Below are positions 56,509 to 64,000 of a stretch of 64,000 bases of DNA, piece after piece. The number at the start of each line of letters is the position of its first letter. The stretch's first letter is position 1. Below the pieces are notes generated by a model that made no database searches, had not been told where the DNA came from, and saw only the letters and a list, made by a program, of their open reading frames with translations. Made by a program: the position numbers and the translations under genes. This DNA is from Pseudoxanthomonas indica (GTDB lineage: Bacteria > Pseudomonadota > Gammaproteobacteria > Xanthomonadales > Xanthomonadaceae), in contig NZ_FUZV01000001.1 in the NCBI RefSeq assembly GCF_900167565.1, positions 682,001 to 746,000 on the forward strand. Direction: 5' to 3'.

Positions 56509-57083
56509 GGCCGCACCAGCTTGAACGGGAACAGCAGCAGATCCGACGTCGGATTCGGCGCGACCGACTTCCCGACGATTGAGGACTCGCGGTTCTCGAA
56601 CAGATCCGCCACTCGAAGCAAGATTGCTGAGCGGATTGCCGCCGGCACCTTGTCGCCCGTTGTTCCGTAGCCGGCCTTGAACTGCACGCGCACGGCGAGG
56701 GGCTGGGCGCGGGTGGCCGGCCAGCACGTGCCATGCACCGGCATCGTGAAGCCATGCTCGCCTGGCTCGGTCGTGTAGCCAGCCGGGTCCATTGTCTGCT
56801 GCACCCCATCGGGATCGACGTACTTCACCGAGGCCACAGAAAGCAGTGGCGGCAGCGGCAGGCAAATTGCCGAAGGCGGGAACGAATCAAGTGCCAGCTC
56901 CCACTCCTGCTCGACAAGTGCTCGCCCCAGCTCGCCCTGATAGCCGTCGAGGCCAGACACAACAGCGGCGATCATTGCCTCAAGCTGGGCGTCCTGTGCG
57001 GTGCCATAAGCATTCACCTGCGCGCGAGCAGCGGCCGTGGTGACGACCTGGTCGCTCGGGGCAGTGATGAGGCGCAAGCGCAT
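56505..57083 (-). CDS. Phage head-tail connector protein (gp6-like)
   Basis: 192 aa from the ATG at 57083 (M-R-L-R-L-I-T-A-P). The N-terminal helical part (VNAYGTAQDAQLEAMIAA) and FPPSAICLPLPPLLSVASVK fit the HK97 gp6 adaptor family, which docks on the portal ring. Confidence 0.87.
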   Translation of the reverse strand: MRLRLITAPSDQVVTTAAARAQVNAYGTAQDAQLEAMIAAVVSGLDGYQGELGRALVEQEWELALDSFPPSAICLPLPPLLSVASVKYVDPDGVQQTMDPAGYTTEPGEHGFTMPVHGTCWPATRAQPLAVRVQFKAGYGTTGDKVPAAIRSAILLRVADLFENRESSIVGKSVAPNPTSDLLLFPFKLVRP

Positions 57084-57109
57084 GAGATTGCTCCAGAAGA
57101 CTCACGACA

Positions 57110-57129
57110 GGGGCCGGAAGCCCGGCCCC
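57110..57129 (-). terminator. GC-rich hairpin in late operon
   Basis: GGGGCCGG (57110-57117) pairs with CCGGCCCC (57122-57129) between two phage genes. No T tract. Confidence 0.45.
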
Positions 57130-57134
57130 TGGGA

Positions 57135-57587
57135 TCAGGCTTCGATTGCTTCCTCGCCATTGTCGCCCTTTGCCAGTGATTCGGCGTAGGACACTGCCGC
57201 CGGCGTGGCGTCCAGCGAGTCGGCGTACTGCTTCAGCTCGGCGGGTGTCACCTTGACGACCTCATTCGGCTGATAATCGCCGAACGCCACCAGCACACGG
57301 GCCTTCACCTTCTTGCCAGCCTGCGCCTGCTTCTCAGCATCGGCTGCGATCTTGGCTTCTGCTTCCGCCTTCATGGTGGTGATCGTGGCTTCGAGCAGCT
57401 CGTCGCGCTTGGCGTCTTCGAGCTTGTTCCAGTCTTCGGCGGACAAGCCCGATTCCTTGTGGGAACGTGCGACCACCGCGCCCAGCTGCACTTCGATACC
57501 GGCGGCCAGTGCGATCACTGCCGCCAGCGTGTTCGAGCCATGGAGAATGGTCTGCGCACCCTGGCCCTGATTGTTGTTCTTCGACAT
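57135..57587 (-). CDS. Phage hypothetical protein
   Basis: 150 aa from the ATG at 57587 (M-S-K-N-N-N-Q-G). Alanine/lysine-rich helical centre, then ARVLVAFGDYQPNEVVKV, a small beta domain resembling those of capsid-associated or Rho-like capping proteins. Located between capsid and connector genes; the role is not known. Confidence 0.7.
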   Translation of the reverse strand: MSKNNNQGQGAQTILHGSNTLAAVIALAAGIEVQLGAVVARSHKESGLSAEDWNKLEDAKRDELLEATITTMKAEAEAKIAADAEKQAQAGKKVKARVLVAFGDYQPNEVVKVTPAELKQYADSLDATPAAVSYAESLAKGDNGEEAIEA

Positions 57588-57607
57588 CGTTGCACCTCTT
57601 CACGTAA

Positions 57608-57631
57608 GAGCGCCCGGGTCTCCGGGCGCTC
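57608..57631 (-). terminator. Strong hairpin downstream of capsid gene
   Basis: GAGCGCCCGG (57608-57617) pairs perfectly with CCGGGCGCTC (57622-57631), 24 bases after the capsid stop. It may protect the capsid message or partially terminate. Confidence 0.55.
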
Positions 57632-57655
57632 GTCTGGGCTACCGTCCTGCCGCGA

Positions 57656-58885
57656 TTAGGTCGCGGAGTTCTGGTAGAACTTGACCGTCGAGCCGCTCAC
57701 GTCGAGCAGGTTGCCGCCGGCGCGCTGCCACGCGAGGAAGCCAACCTGGCCGAGCTTCGTGTAGGCCGAGTCAGTGAACCGGAACAGAGTGGCGGACATT
57801 ACATCGCGGATGCGGTAGTTGCCCAGCACACCGAACAGGATCGACTTTGCGTTGGCGCCCATCACCGCCATGTCCTGATTGATCGTGATCGGACGGTTCA
57901 GCAGGCGATCGGGGGCGCCACCGGGGTTGCCGGTCTCATAGCCAGGCACGAAGATCGGGCGACCCTCGGTGTCCTTGATCTTGCGGATCACCTTCAGGGA
58001 GGCGTCGTTCATCATGAAGCCCACGCCAGCCTGATTCCGGTAGGCCGGATCGACCGAGTGCTCCAGATCGACCAAGTCGTCGTAAGTGACCGTGGTGGTC
58101 TGGCCGGTGGTGCCGACCTTGCCCGAGCCCGCTGCGGTCACGATGCCACGCGGCTGGCTGGTGCCGGTGCCAGTGGTGAAGTACGTGTTCTGCACACGCG
58201 CCAGACGGGTCGCGCACAGGCCGACGACGATCGAGTCGATGTTGAGCTGCGAGTCCTGCAAGAGCTCGAACGGCACGGCGACGATCTTGGAACTCCACTT
58301 GTAGACCGGCAGGCCCACGGTGTTGAACGCGGCGTCCTGCGAGGTGGCGGTGGTGTTCTCCGCGATCAGCTCACCGGTGTTGCCGGTGTCGTCCATGGTC
58401 GGCCAGTTCATCGGGTTGCCCTGGTCGGTGCCGAACTGGGTGGCGATGCTGCGCATGCCGCCGAATTCCTTCATCGCCTTGATGAGCTCGGTGGCGACAG
58501 AGGTCTCGACGGTGTAACCGCCCTCCGATGCGGTGCCGGTCGACATGGCGTTGCGCACGGTGTTCCACTCTTCTGCCGACAGAGCACCATCACCGCCGCG
58601 CAGCCACTTGTTCAACAGCGAACGGGCGGCTGCGGCAGCCGGGGACTGGGCGGGGCGATCCTGGATTTCGATTCCCAGTTCGCGCGCACGGTCCTCGACC
58701 TCGAGCGCGGCAACGGCTTCCAGCCGACGGATCTCGGCGCGGACCTGCTCGATCTCCGCCATGTTGGCGTCGTACTTCGCCTGGTGTTCGGCGTTCCAGG
58801 TTGCGCCCGGATTCTGCTCGGTGATGTCCTGCAATTCGCGGGCCAGTGCGTTGTGACGCTCCCGCAGAGCCTTGATCTTGCTCAT
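57656..58885 (-). CDS. Phage major capsid protein, HK97 family
   Basis: 409 aa from the ATG at 58885 (M-S-K-I-K-A-L-R-E-R). The first 100 residues are a coiled-coil delta/scaffold domain (LARELQDITEQ, then EIEQVRAEIRRLEAVAALE). The HK97 fold follows, with TSVATELIKAMKEFGGMRS, QPRGIVTAAGSG and GRPIFVPG. The scaffold is probably removed by the adjacent protease at maturation. The N-terminal frame is open further upstream but unsupported. Confidence 0.94.
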   Translation of the reverse strand: MSKIKALRERHNALARELQDITEQNPGATWNAEHQAKYDANMAEIEQVRAEIRRLEAVAALEVEDRARELGIEIQDRPAQSPAAAAARSLLNKWLRGGDGALSAEEWNTVRNAMSTGTASEGGYTVETSVATELIKAMKEFGGMRSIATQFGTDQGNPMNWPTMDDTGNTGELIAENTTATSQDAAFNTVGLPVYKWSSKIVAVPFELLQDSQLNIDSIVVGLCATRLARVQNTYFTTGTGTSQPRGIVTAAGSGKVGTTGQTTTVTYDDLVDLEHSVDPAYRNQAGVGFMMNDASLKVIRKIKDTEGRPIFVPGYETGNPGGAPDRLLNRPITINQDMAVMGANAKSILFGVLGNYRIRDVMSATLFRFTDSAYTKLGQVGFLAWQRAGGNLLDVSGSTVKFYQNSAT

Positions 58886-58907
58886 GGTGCTTTTCCTCTT
58901 GGTGAAA

Positions 58908-58931
58908 TGAAAAGCCCGCCGGGTGGCGGGC
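58908..58931 (-). terminator. Intrinsic terminator between protease and capsid genes
   Basis: GCCCGCC (58914-58920) and GGCGGGC (58925-58931) form a stem with a short T tract on the minus strand. It lies before the capsid start. Confidence 0.6.
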
Positions 58932-58955
58932 TCGGTTCCTGCGCGGGAGCGATTC

Positions 58956-59735
58956 CTACGCGGGGAGGGGTTCGGGGATGGCTGCGCGACGCACGTTGTG
59001 CGCGCGCTCTGCCTGCTCCCCGTTGTTCTGGTCGGTGGGTTCGGGCGGAGCCGGTGCCGGCTCGGGTGCGGGCGGCGTCGAGACCGTCGCCTTGGGCGCA
59101 TTGGCATACGCGGTGAGGTTCCACGACGCGCGAGCCGTCTCGCCATCCTTGCCCGCGATACGGTCGGCAAAGCCGTGCTCGACGGCCTCCGCAGCGCTGA
59201 ACCACGTTTCCGCGTTCATCCAGGCGACGATCTGTTCGCGATCCTCAATACGCCGCAGGTAGTCGTCCGCGATTGCGTTGTCGATCTTCGCCAGCAGCGC
59301 GGCCGTCTGGCTCATCACCCGGGTATCGCCGCAAGCGCACGTCCATCCGTTGTGGATCATCACCATCGCGCCTTCAGTGATCTCGATCTCGTCGCAGTGC
59401 ATGAGGATGAAGCTCGCGGCGGAGACAGCCCATCCGTCGACGTGCCCGATCTTGCGTGCCGGGTGCGCGTCGAGCGCGGCACAGATCGCGCGCCCCTCGA
59501 ACACGTCACCGCCCGGGGAGTTGAAGCGGAGATGCAGCGTACTCACGTGACGCACCGAGTTGAGGTCGGCGGCGAACTGCATGGCGGTGATACCGCCATC
59601 GGTCCACCAGTCGTAACCGATAACGTCGTAGAGATAGATCGTTGCCTCGTCAGCGGCCGCCTCGATGCGGTATGCACGGGGGGCTTCGCGGTTCGCTGCC
59701 TGCAAGGCGAGCAGGCGGGTGTGGTTGCGGTTCAT
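58956..59735 (-). CDS. Prophage head maturation protease, ClpP type
   Basis: 259 aa. The ClpP-like serine protease fold has FNSPGGDVFEGRAI, nucleophile S105 in GWAVSAAS and H128 in MIHNG. It cuts the capsid scaffold domain. A proline/alanine-rich C-terminal tail (STPPAPEPAPAPPEP) follows the domain. Stop of the portal gene overlaps its start by four bases. Confidence 0.93.
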   Translation of the reverse strand: MNRNHTRLLALQAANREAPRAYRIEAAADEATIYLYDVIGYDWWTDGGITAMQFAADLNSVRHVSTLHLRFNSPGGDVFEGRAICAALDAHPARKIGHVDGWAVSAASFILMHCDEIEITEGAMVMIHNGWTCACGDTRVMSQTAALLAKIDNAIADDYLRRIEDREQIVAWMNAETWFSAAEAVEHGFADRIAGKDGETARASWNLTAYANAPKATVSTPPAPEPAPAPPEPTDQNNGEQAERAHNVRRAAIPEPLPA

Positions 59736-61057
59736 GCGGGTTCCGGCTCCTGCGGTTCATCCTGGGTTTTCGGGGTCGGCTTTGCTGCCGCCTTCGTGGG
59801 ATCGAAGAGCTTGTCTCCCCCAGGCAACGGCGGGAGATTCTTCAGAGCGCGGACTTCGTTGCTGGTCATCCAGCCACACGCACCAGGGCCGCCGAGCGCC
59901 TTCCCGAAGTACTCGGCCTGAGCTTTGCTGTCGCCCTCCAGGTGACCGTCAACGTTGAACTCTGCGAAGTAGGTGGCACGCACAGGGAAAAGCTTCCTAT
60001 TGAGCTCTTGACCCCAGCGAACCAGGTGGGGGCGCATGCCCCACTTCATGAAGCCGAGGCTCATCTGCTCGATACCAGAGCCCCAGCTAGTCGATGCGGA
60101 GGTCTCGCCGACCATGTGCGGTGGCACGCCGAACGCTCGTGCAATGTCGACGACCTGGAACTTGCGCGACTCGAGAAGCTGCGCGTCCGCTGACGTCATG
60201 GAGAGCTGCTCGACGGCCAGTCCTTCCGTCAGGATGAGCGGAATTTTGCTGACTCCGTTCCCTGCTCCGTACTTCGCTACCCACGCTTCGCGGAAGTCGT
60301 CCTGCTGGGGCTTGGTCATCTTCCCCGGCACCTTCACTGCGTACTGCACCGAGGCGCCGCCGGAGAAGGTCGAGCCAGCATGCTCATCGGCCTTGATCGC
60401 GATCCCCGTGGCCTGGCGTGCGCCCCACTGGATGACGCTCATGCTGCAAACCCCGTCGAAGCCGAAGCCCGGGAAGTGCAGTACGTCATCCTGCAAAGCG
60501 ACGAAGTAGCCCCAACTGCCGTCCGGAAGTTGGTCGTAGATGCGATAACGCAGCTCGTCACCCACCCGGAAGATGTCCACCTGATCTCGCGGGACCGGGA
60601 TGACGCCGGTCACCTGCGGGCTGTAGCGGTTCTCGCGAACGAGATAGGCGATGCCATCTCCGCGCAGCAGCATTTGCGTCGCAAGAAACTCCCACATGGT
60701 CGCAGCGGTGAACCGGCCGCAGGGCTGCTCATTGAAGAGCCACCAGTAATCGTGGTCGTTCGCCTTTTCCCGGCCGTCCTTCGTGCGTCGGTAGAAGCTG
60801 CACGGCGTCGTCGCGATGGCGCCGGCGATCAAGCGCACGGCAGCATAAACAGACGACACACGCATCGACGAGGACGGGCTGACCACAGCGCCAGCCGCGG
60901 TCGGCACGACGCCAAAGATCTCTCCCATCCGCACGGCGTCGCTCGAGTCCACGTCCACCGCGGGCACGGCTGCGCGCGGCGCTCGCTCCCGCTCGACCTG
61001 GTCGACGGCGAGGATCGAGCTAAGGCGATCGCGGGCGATCTGTGCAGAGTTTTCCAT
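59732..61057 (-). CDS. Phage portal protein, HK97 type
   Basis: 441 aa from the ATG at 61057, with the GTG one codon upstream also possible. VYAAVRLIAGAIATTPCSFY, LLRGDGIAYLVR and GVPPHMVGETSASTSWGSGIEQ are portal signatures. The ring of twelve sits at one capsid vertex and binds the terminase and connector. Start overlaps the terminase stop by one base. Confidence 0.95.
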   Translation of the reverse strand: MENSAQIARDRLSSILAVDQVERERAPRAAVPAVDVDSSDAVRMGEIFGVVPTAAGAVVSPSSSMRVSSVYAAVRLIAGAIATTPCSFYRRTKDGREKANDHDYWWLFNEQPCGRFTAATMWEFLATQMLLRGDGIAYLVRENRYSPQVTGVIPVPRDQVDIFRVGDELRYRIYDQLPDGSWGYFVALQDDVLHFPGFGFDGVCSMSVIQWGARQATGIAIKADEHAGSTFSGGASVQYAVKVPGKMTKPQQDDFREAWVAKYGAGNGVSKIPLILTEGLAVEQLSMTSADAQLLESRKFQVVDIARAFGVPPHMVGETSASTSWGSGIEQMSLGFMKWGMRPHLVRWGQELNRKLFPVRATYFAEFNVDGHLEGDSKAQAEYFGKALGGPGACGWMTSNEVRALKNLPPLPGGDKLFDPTKAAAKPTPKTQDEPQEPEPA

Positions 61058-62808
61058 CACATCACCACGAAGCCTTGTTCAATGTCGTCGCTCTCCGTCG
61101 GGGTCAGGCCCACGCCTATCGCCATCAGGAGAGCAGCCATGTCGTCGATCTTGTCCGCGGACTTCTTCTTGTCCGGGGCCGTGTTCAAGTTCTGGTCGGT
61201 CTTAGCGACCATGTTCGAGGCGCACCACTCGAGTACGGGGTCGGCGTCATGCACCAGCTTCCGAGCTCGATACAGTCGTTCGAGTTCCTTCATTGCTGGG
61301 TGATAGGACTTCGTCCCCTGCACGAACTCCAGCAGCGGATGCCCGTCTTCGATAAGGCGATTCGCCAGCTCTTGCGCATTCCAGCGGTCGTACGCGATGG
61401 CGTACGGCTTGAAGCGTTCGATGTCCTCCCGGATCGCCGCCTCGACCACGTTGTAGTCGGTCACCTCACCCTCGGTAAGGGTGAGCAGGCCGGCAGCCAC
61501 CCAACCGGCATAGGGCACAGTCCCGCGCGCCGTGCGCTGCGCCACCGCGTCCTCCGGCACCCACCGCCGGCCCCACGTCACCCGTAGGTCGCCGACTTCC
61601 CAGACCAGCCGCCACGCAACCATGTCCGTCGTCGACGCCAGGTCAAGCGCCGCGGTGCAGGGGTACTTCTCCAGCTCGTCCAGGAAGACGTCGCCCTTGC
61701 ACTTCTTCCACTTCAGCAGGTCGACCCACGCGGTCGCCGAGCTCGCCGGGCGATTCAGGCGTTTGATCTTGAACTCGGCCAGCTTGCTCGGCATGGCCTT
61801 CGCTTCGACCGCCTCCTTCCGGATAGCGGTCAGAAGATGCGGATTGCTGTCGATCAGCGGGTTCGCCTTGACCCATGCGGCCTCGTCGAACTCGTCGTCG
61901 TCATCGTCCACGGCGAAGAACAGCGCGAGGAAGTGGTCGGCGGAGTGGCCGAACACCCCTTGCAGTAGTTGCTTCGCGAACTGCCGAATCTCGGCCCAAG
62001 GGCCGGGGTTCGTGTATCCCTCTGTTGTCGTGTAGAGCCACAGCGGACAGCTGCGCGCACCCGCGGCAGAGGTGAGCACGTTCAGCAGGTCCGCCGTCTT
62101 GTGGGCATGGATCTCGTCCAGTCCTACATGCGACGGGTTCAAGCCGTCCTGCGTGCTCGCCTTGGCGTGAATCGGCTTGAAGCTGGCGCCGGTGTCCAGG
62201 CGCGCGACCGACTTCGCGAAGATCTGGAGGCCGAAGGCTTCCCGGAGGTCCGGGGTCTTCTCGGCCATCCGCTTCGCGACGTTAAAGATGATCGATGCTT
62301 GCGGAAACGTGGTCGCCGCGCTGATTACCTGCGCGCCCGGCTCGTCCTCGCAGCACTCGCAGTAGAGCAGAATCGCCGCCGCCAGCGTGGATTTCGCGTT
62401 CTTGCGCGCCACCGCGAAGAGCGCTGACGTGAATCGGCGGGTGCCGTCCGGGTTGCGGAATCCGAACAGCTGCACCACAAAGAACACGTGCGATGGATGC
62501 AGCCGAATCTCTGACTGCATCGTCCCGTCGGGATTCTTCCAAACGCCCTCAACGTGGGGGAGCTTCTCGATGAAGTCGCAGGCGTCGCAGGCATGCCACT
62601 CGTCGAAGTGGAACGGCGCGCCACGCTTTTTGGCTCGCTTCAGGTCGCCAATGAACCGCTGCGCCGCCAGGCGCATGAGCTTGCCGAACTTCCTGCCCTT
62701 CTTGTCCGCAATCGCTTCCTCGGCATATGCCAGGGCGATTGCGACGTAGTCACGCTGGCCGTCGTCCGTTCCTGGCGAACTTGTTGCCGGAGTTTTCTTC
62801 TTTGCCAC
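61057..62808 (-). CDS. Phage terminase large subunit (TerL)
   Basis: 583 aa. Walker A is FAVARKNAKST (R135-T141), Walker B is VGLDEIH (D231-E232), and the nuclease domain has CTAALDLASTTDMVA. This is the DNA-packaging ATPase/nuclease of the HK97 type. Overlaps TerS by 59 bases in another frame. Confidence 0.96.
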   Translation of the reverse strand: MAKKKTPATSSPGTDDGQRDYVAIALAYAEEAIADKKGRKFGKLMRLAAQRFIGDLKRAKKRGAPFHFDEWHACDACDFIEKLPHVEGVWKNPDGTMQSEIRLHPSHVFFVVQLFGFRNPDGTRRFTSALFAVARKNAKSTLAAAILLYCECCEDEPGAQVISAATTFPQASIIFNVAKRMAEKTPDLREAFGLQIFAKSVARLDTGASFKPIHAKASTQDGLNPSHVGLDEIHAHKTADLLNVLTSAAGARSCPLWLYTTTEGYTNPGPWAEIRQFAKQLLQGVFGHSADHFLALFFAVDDDDDEFDEAAWVKANPLIDSNPHLLTAIRKEAVEAKAMPSKLAEFKIKRLNRPASSATAWVDLLKWKKCKGDVFLDELEKYPCTAALDLASTTDMVAWRLVWEVGDLRVTWGRRWVPEDAVAQRTARGTVPYAGWVAAGLLTLTEGEVTDYNVVEAAIREDIERFKPYAIAYDRWNAQELANRLIEDGHPLLEFVQGTKSYHPAMKELERLYRARKLVHDADPVLEWCASNMVAKTDQNLNTAPDKKKSADKIDDMAALLMAIGVGLTPTESDDIEQGFVVM

Positions 62809-63178
62809 CGTTGGGTCGCACCTTGCCCTGCGCCACCGGCGTGAGACCGAAGTCGTTCGCGAGGTTGCGGTACTGCGCCATCATGTGACCCGTGGGCGGG
62901 AGCCCCGCGGCGTGGAGCTGGCAGATGTTGCCGTGCAGCGCGCACAGCATCCCGAGCGTCGACAGCGACGCTTCCGTCAGCAGCTTGTTTGCATGGAGGA
63001 TCGGAGCGAGCCGGTTCCATTCCTTGATCGCGTGCGCATTCGGCATCCAGTCCGGCGCCGTCGGAACGTCGCCAACAAGAGGTAGGTCGACCGCAGGCAC
63101 CGATGCCGCCGGCTCGCGGTCCTTCCGGTCCGTTCCCGCGATCACTTTCAACGCGCTGGGTTTGCGGGGATTCGGCAT
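62750..63178 (-). CDS. Phage terminase small subunit, P27 family
   Basis: 142 aa. Opens M-P-N-P-R-K-P-S-A-L-K-V-I-A-G-T, the P27 signature, then PTAPDWMPNAHAIKEWNRL. It binds the packaging site and recruits TerL. Glycine-rich basic C-terminus. Adjacent to an HNH gene, an arrangement typical of cos phages. Confidence 0.93.
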   Translation of the reverse strand: MPNPRKPSALKVIAGTDRKDREPAASVPAVDLPLVGDVPTAPDWMPNAHAIKEWNRLAPILHANKLLTEASLSTLGMLCALHGNICQLHAAGLPPTGHMMAQYRNLANDFGLTPVAQGKVRPNGGKEENSGNKFARNGRRPA

Positions 63179-63329
63179 GGCCTTGAACCTGGGCGGCGGG
63201 GAATCCCCACCATGAAAAAACCGTTTTTTCTGAAGTGACGGTGCGAATAAATGGCTGGGCGCACGTGTCGAAGGCCGAGGGCCTCAGACTTTTGCCCTCC
63301 CCCTCCCCTTTTTCGTTCAGGTTCGGGGG
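63179..63329. other. Gap between TerS and upstream phage gene
   Basis: 151 bases without a convincing ORF. An A6-CCG-T6 inverted repeat at 63215-63229 could be a terminator. In HK97-like phages the cos site lies near TerS, so this is a candidate, but no motif confirms it. Confidence 0.35.
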
Positions 63330-63563
63330 TCAGACCGGATTTCCGTCCCAGTCCGTTTCGACCGGCTCGCCGTTCGCGACGACAGGCTGCGCGCCTTCCG
63401 GCACCGGCGCTCCGAGCTCTTCGCCCAGCAACTCAGCCACCGCGGCCACGAGGCCTGCGGTGATCTGAGTCTGTTCGGTAATCGCGCGCGTCAGCTTCTC
63501 GGTTGTGGCCTGCTGCTGGGCGATCGCCTGCAGCAGGCGTTCGATGGTGTCCGAATCCGCCAT
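63330..63563 (-). CDS. Small phage hypothetical protein
   Basis: 77 aa from the ATG at 63563 (M-A-D-S-D-T-I-E). Coiled-coil N-terminus (ERLLQAIAQQQATTEKLTR) and acidic C-terminus (VETDWDGNPV). Overlaps the end of the HNH gene in another frame. No family recognised. Confidence 0.55.
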   Translation of the reverse strand: MADSDTIERLLQAIAQQQATTEKLTRAITEQTQITAGLVAAVAELLGEELGAPVPEGAQPVVANGEPVETDWDGNPV

Positions 63564-63873
63564 TCTCGGTGCTCGTCTTGTAGCTATGGCACCAGGCGCA
63601 GAGGCTCTGGTGATTCTCGTCGGCGTTGTTGCTGTCGTCGCCGTCGACGTGGTCGACCTGGTTCGCCGGCCGAATGCCGCTCTTCGCACACTTAGGGCAT
63701 CCACCCCGCTCGCAGCACTCGCATAGCGGATTGCGAGCCAACTTCGATGCGCGAATCTTTCGCCATGCTGCACTGTTCGTTGCCAAGGCGCGCCTGGCTT
63801 GCCTGCTGGGCTCCGGCGCAATGTAGCGCTTGACATGTCCCCGAAATGGATTGTGCTTTGGCGCTCGCTTCAC
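63433..63873 (-). CDS. Phage HNH endonuclease
   Basis: 146 aa from a GTG at 63873 that overlaps an upstream stop (GTGA). The HNH core is VDHVDGDDSNN...NHQSLCAWCHSYKT, and four cysteines (C-E-C-C...C-P-K-C) plus C-A-W-C form zinc knuckles. Next to TerS/TerL it is likely required for cos cleavage. The C-terminal 40 residues overlap another frame and may be less real. Confidence 0.9.
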   Translation of the reverse strand: MKRAPKHNPFRGHVKRYIAPEPSRQARRALATNSAAWRKIRASKLARNPLCECCERGGCPKCAKSGIRPANQVDHVDGDDSNNADENHQSLCAWCHSYKTSTENGGFGHHRTPAAGDRPAAGHNREADARDYRTDSDHRRPRGRGG

Positions 63874-64000
63874 TTAACCACCAGCGGCGCCGAGCAAGCG
63901 ACCCGCGTGGCGATCAGTTCTCGCTGGAGCTGTCCGATCCAAACGTCTGCGAGGGCTCCGTCCTGAACCCCCTCTGCAAGGCTCGCTGCTCGAAGTTCGG
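63870..64000 (-). CDS. C-terminal end of a phage protein, cut by window edge
   Basis: The last 42 or so codons are visible (...S-L-A-E-G-V-Q-D-G-A-L-A-D-V-W-I-G-Q-L-Q) and end A-P-L-V-V-K. The stop overlaps the HNH start by four bases. The frame is open to the edge; identity not recognised. Confidence 0.55.
   Translation of the reverse strand, partial: ELRAASLAEGVQDGALADVWIGQLQRELIATRVACSAPLVVK

Larger units (their letters stand above)
43983..64000 (-). mobile_element. Late-gene part of an HK97/lambda-like siphoprophage (right end not in window)
   Basis: A co-directional run on the minus strand gives the canonical siphovirus order: HNH, TerS, TerL, portal, ClpP-type protease, major capsid, head-tail connectors, tail tube, G/T chaperones, tape measure and tail tip proteins. 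Start and stop codons overlap repeatedly. No integrase, repressor, replication or lysis genes are seen, so these should lie beyond 64,000 or have been lost. All structural genes look intact. Confidence 0.92.

Overview
The window looks like a chromosome segment of a high-GC gammaproteobacterium of the Xanthomonadaceae/Lysobacteraceae type (Stenotrophomonas, Pseudoxanthomonas, Lysobacter or a relative). This is inferred from gene content and order: tandem M13 peptidases, queA-tgt-yajC-secD-secF, divergent trmJ/suhB, rsmD-coaD, ftsY-mutY-yggX, a REP-associated transposase, and GTAG-headed hairpins. The genus cannot be fixed from sequence alone.

Positions 1-39,209 are core chromosome. From left to right they hold: an M13 metallopeptidase cut by the window edge and a paralogue that has lost its zinc site; rhomboid and alkyltransferase-like genes; a phosphate transporter with its PhoU-like partner; a CorC/HlyC membrane protein with a possible upstream leader peptide, and an ExoD-like protein; a periplasmic PhnD-like protein fused in an operon to a GGDEF/EAL enzyme; trmJ and suhB; the queuosine/Sec cluster; an Lrp-type regulator divergent from a class-III aminotransferase; an exported pyrophosphatase; a TonB-dependent receptor; upp; a RAYT gene beside a structured inverted repeat; a metallo-beta-lactamase-fold hydrolase; gamma-glutamyltransferase; a subtilase autotransporter; ferredoxin, coaD, rsmD; and ftsY, mutY, yggX. 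The core part ends at tRNA-Phe(GAA), 39,134-39,209.

Positions 39,210-43,982 are an accessory, visibly more AT-rich stretch directly after the tRNA. It carries small unknown proteins, a DUF3606 protein, a hemerythrin, a duplicated DUF6766-type membrane protein and a histidine kinase with an RsbRD-like N-terminus. Positions 43,983-64,000 are the late (packaging, head and tail) operon of an HK97/lambda-like siphoprophage on the minus strand. Its order is: partial gene, HNH, small protein, TerS, TerL, portal, ClpP-like protease, major capsid, head-tail connectors, tail tube, G and T assembly chaperones with a lambda-type GGGAAAG slippery site, tape measure, then large tail proteins. One tail protein ends in an apparent Hint (intein-like) domain. 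No integrase, repressor or lysis genes are in view; they may lie beyond the right edge.

The most interesting observations are the Hint-domain tail protein, the histidine kinase and stress-type cargo between tRNA-Phe and the phage tail genes, the acidic/proline leader peptide overlapping the CorC-like start, the zinc-less M13 paralogue, the REP/RAYT module with a G-tract frameshift, and the run of strong hairpins between phage structural genes.
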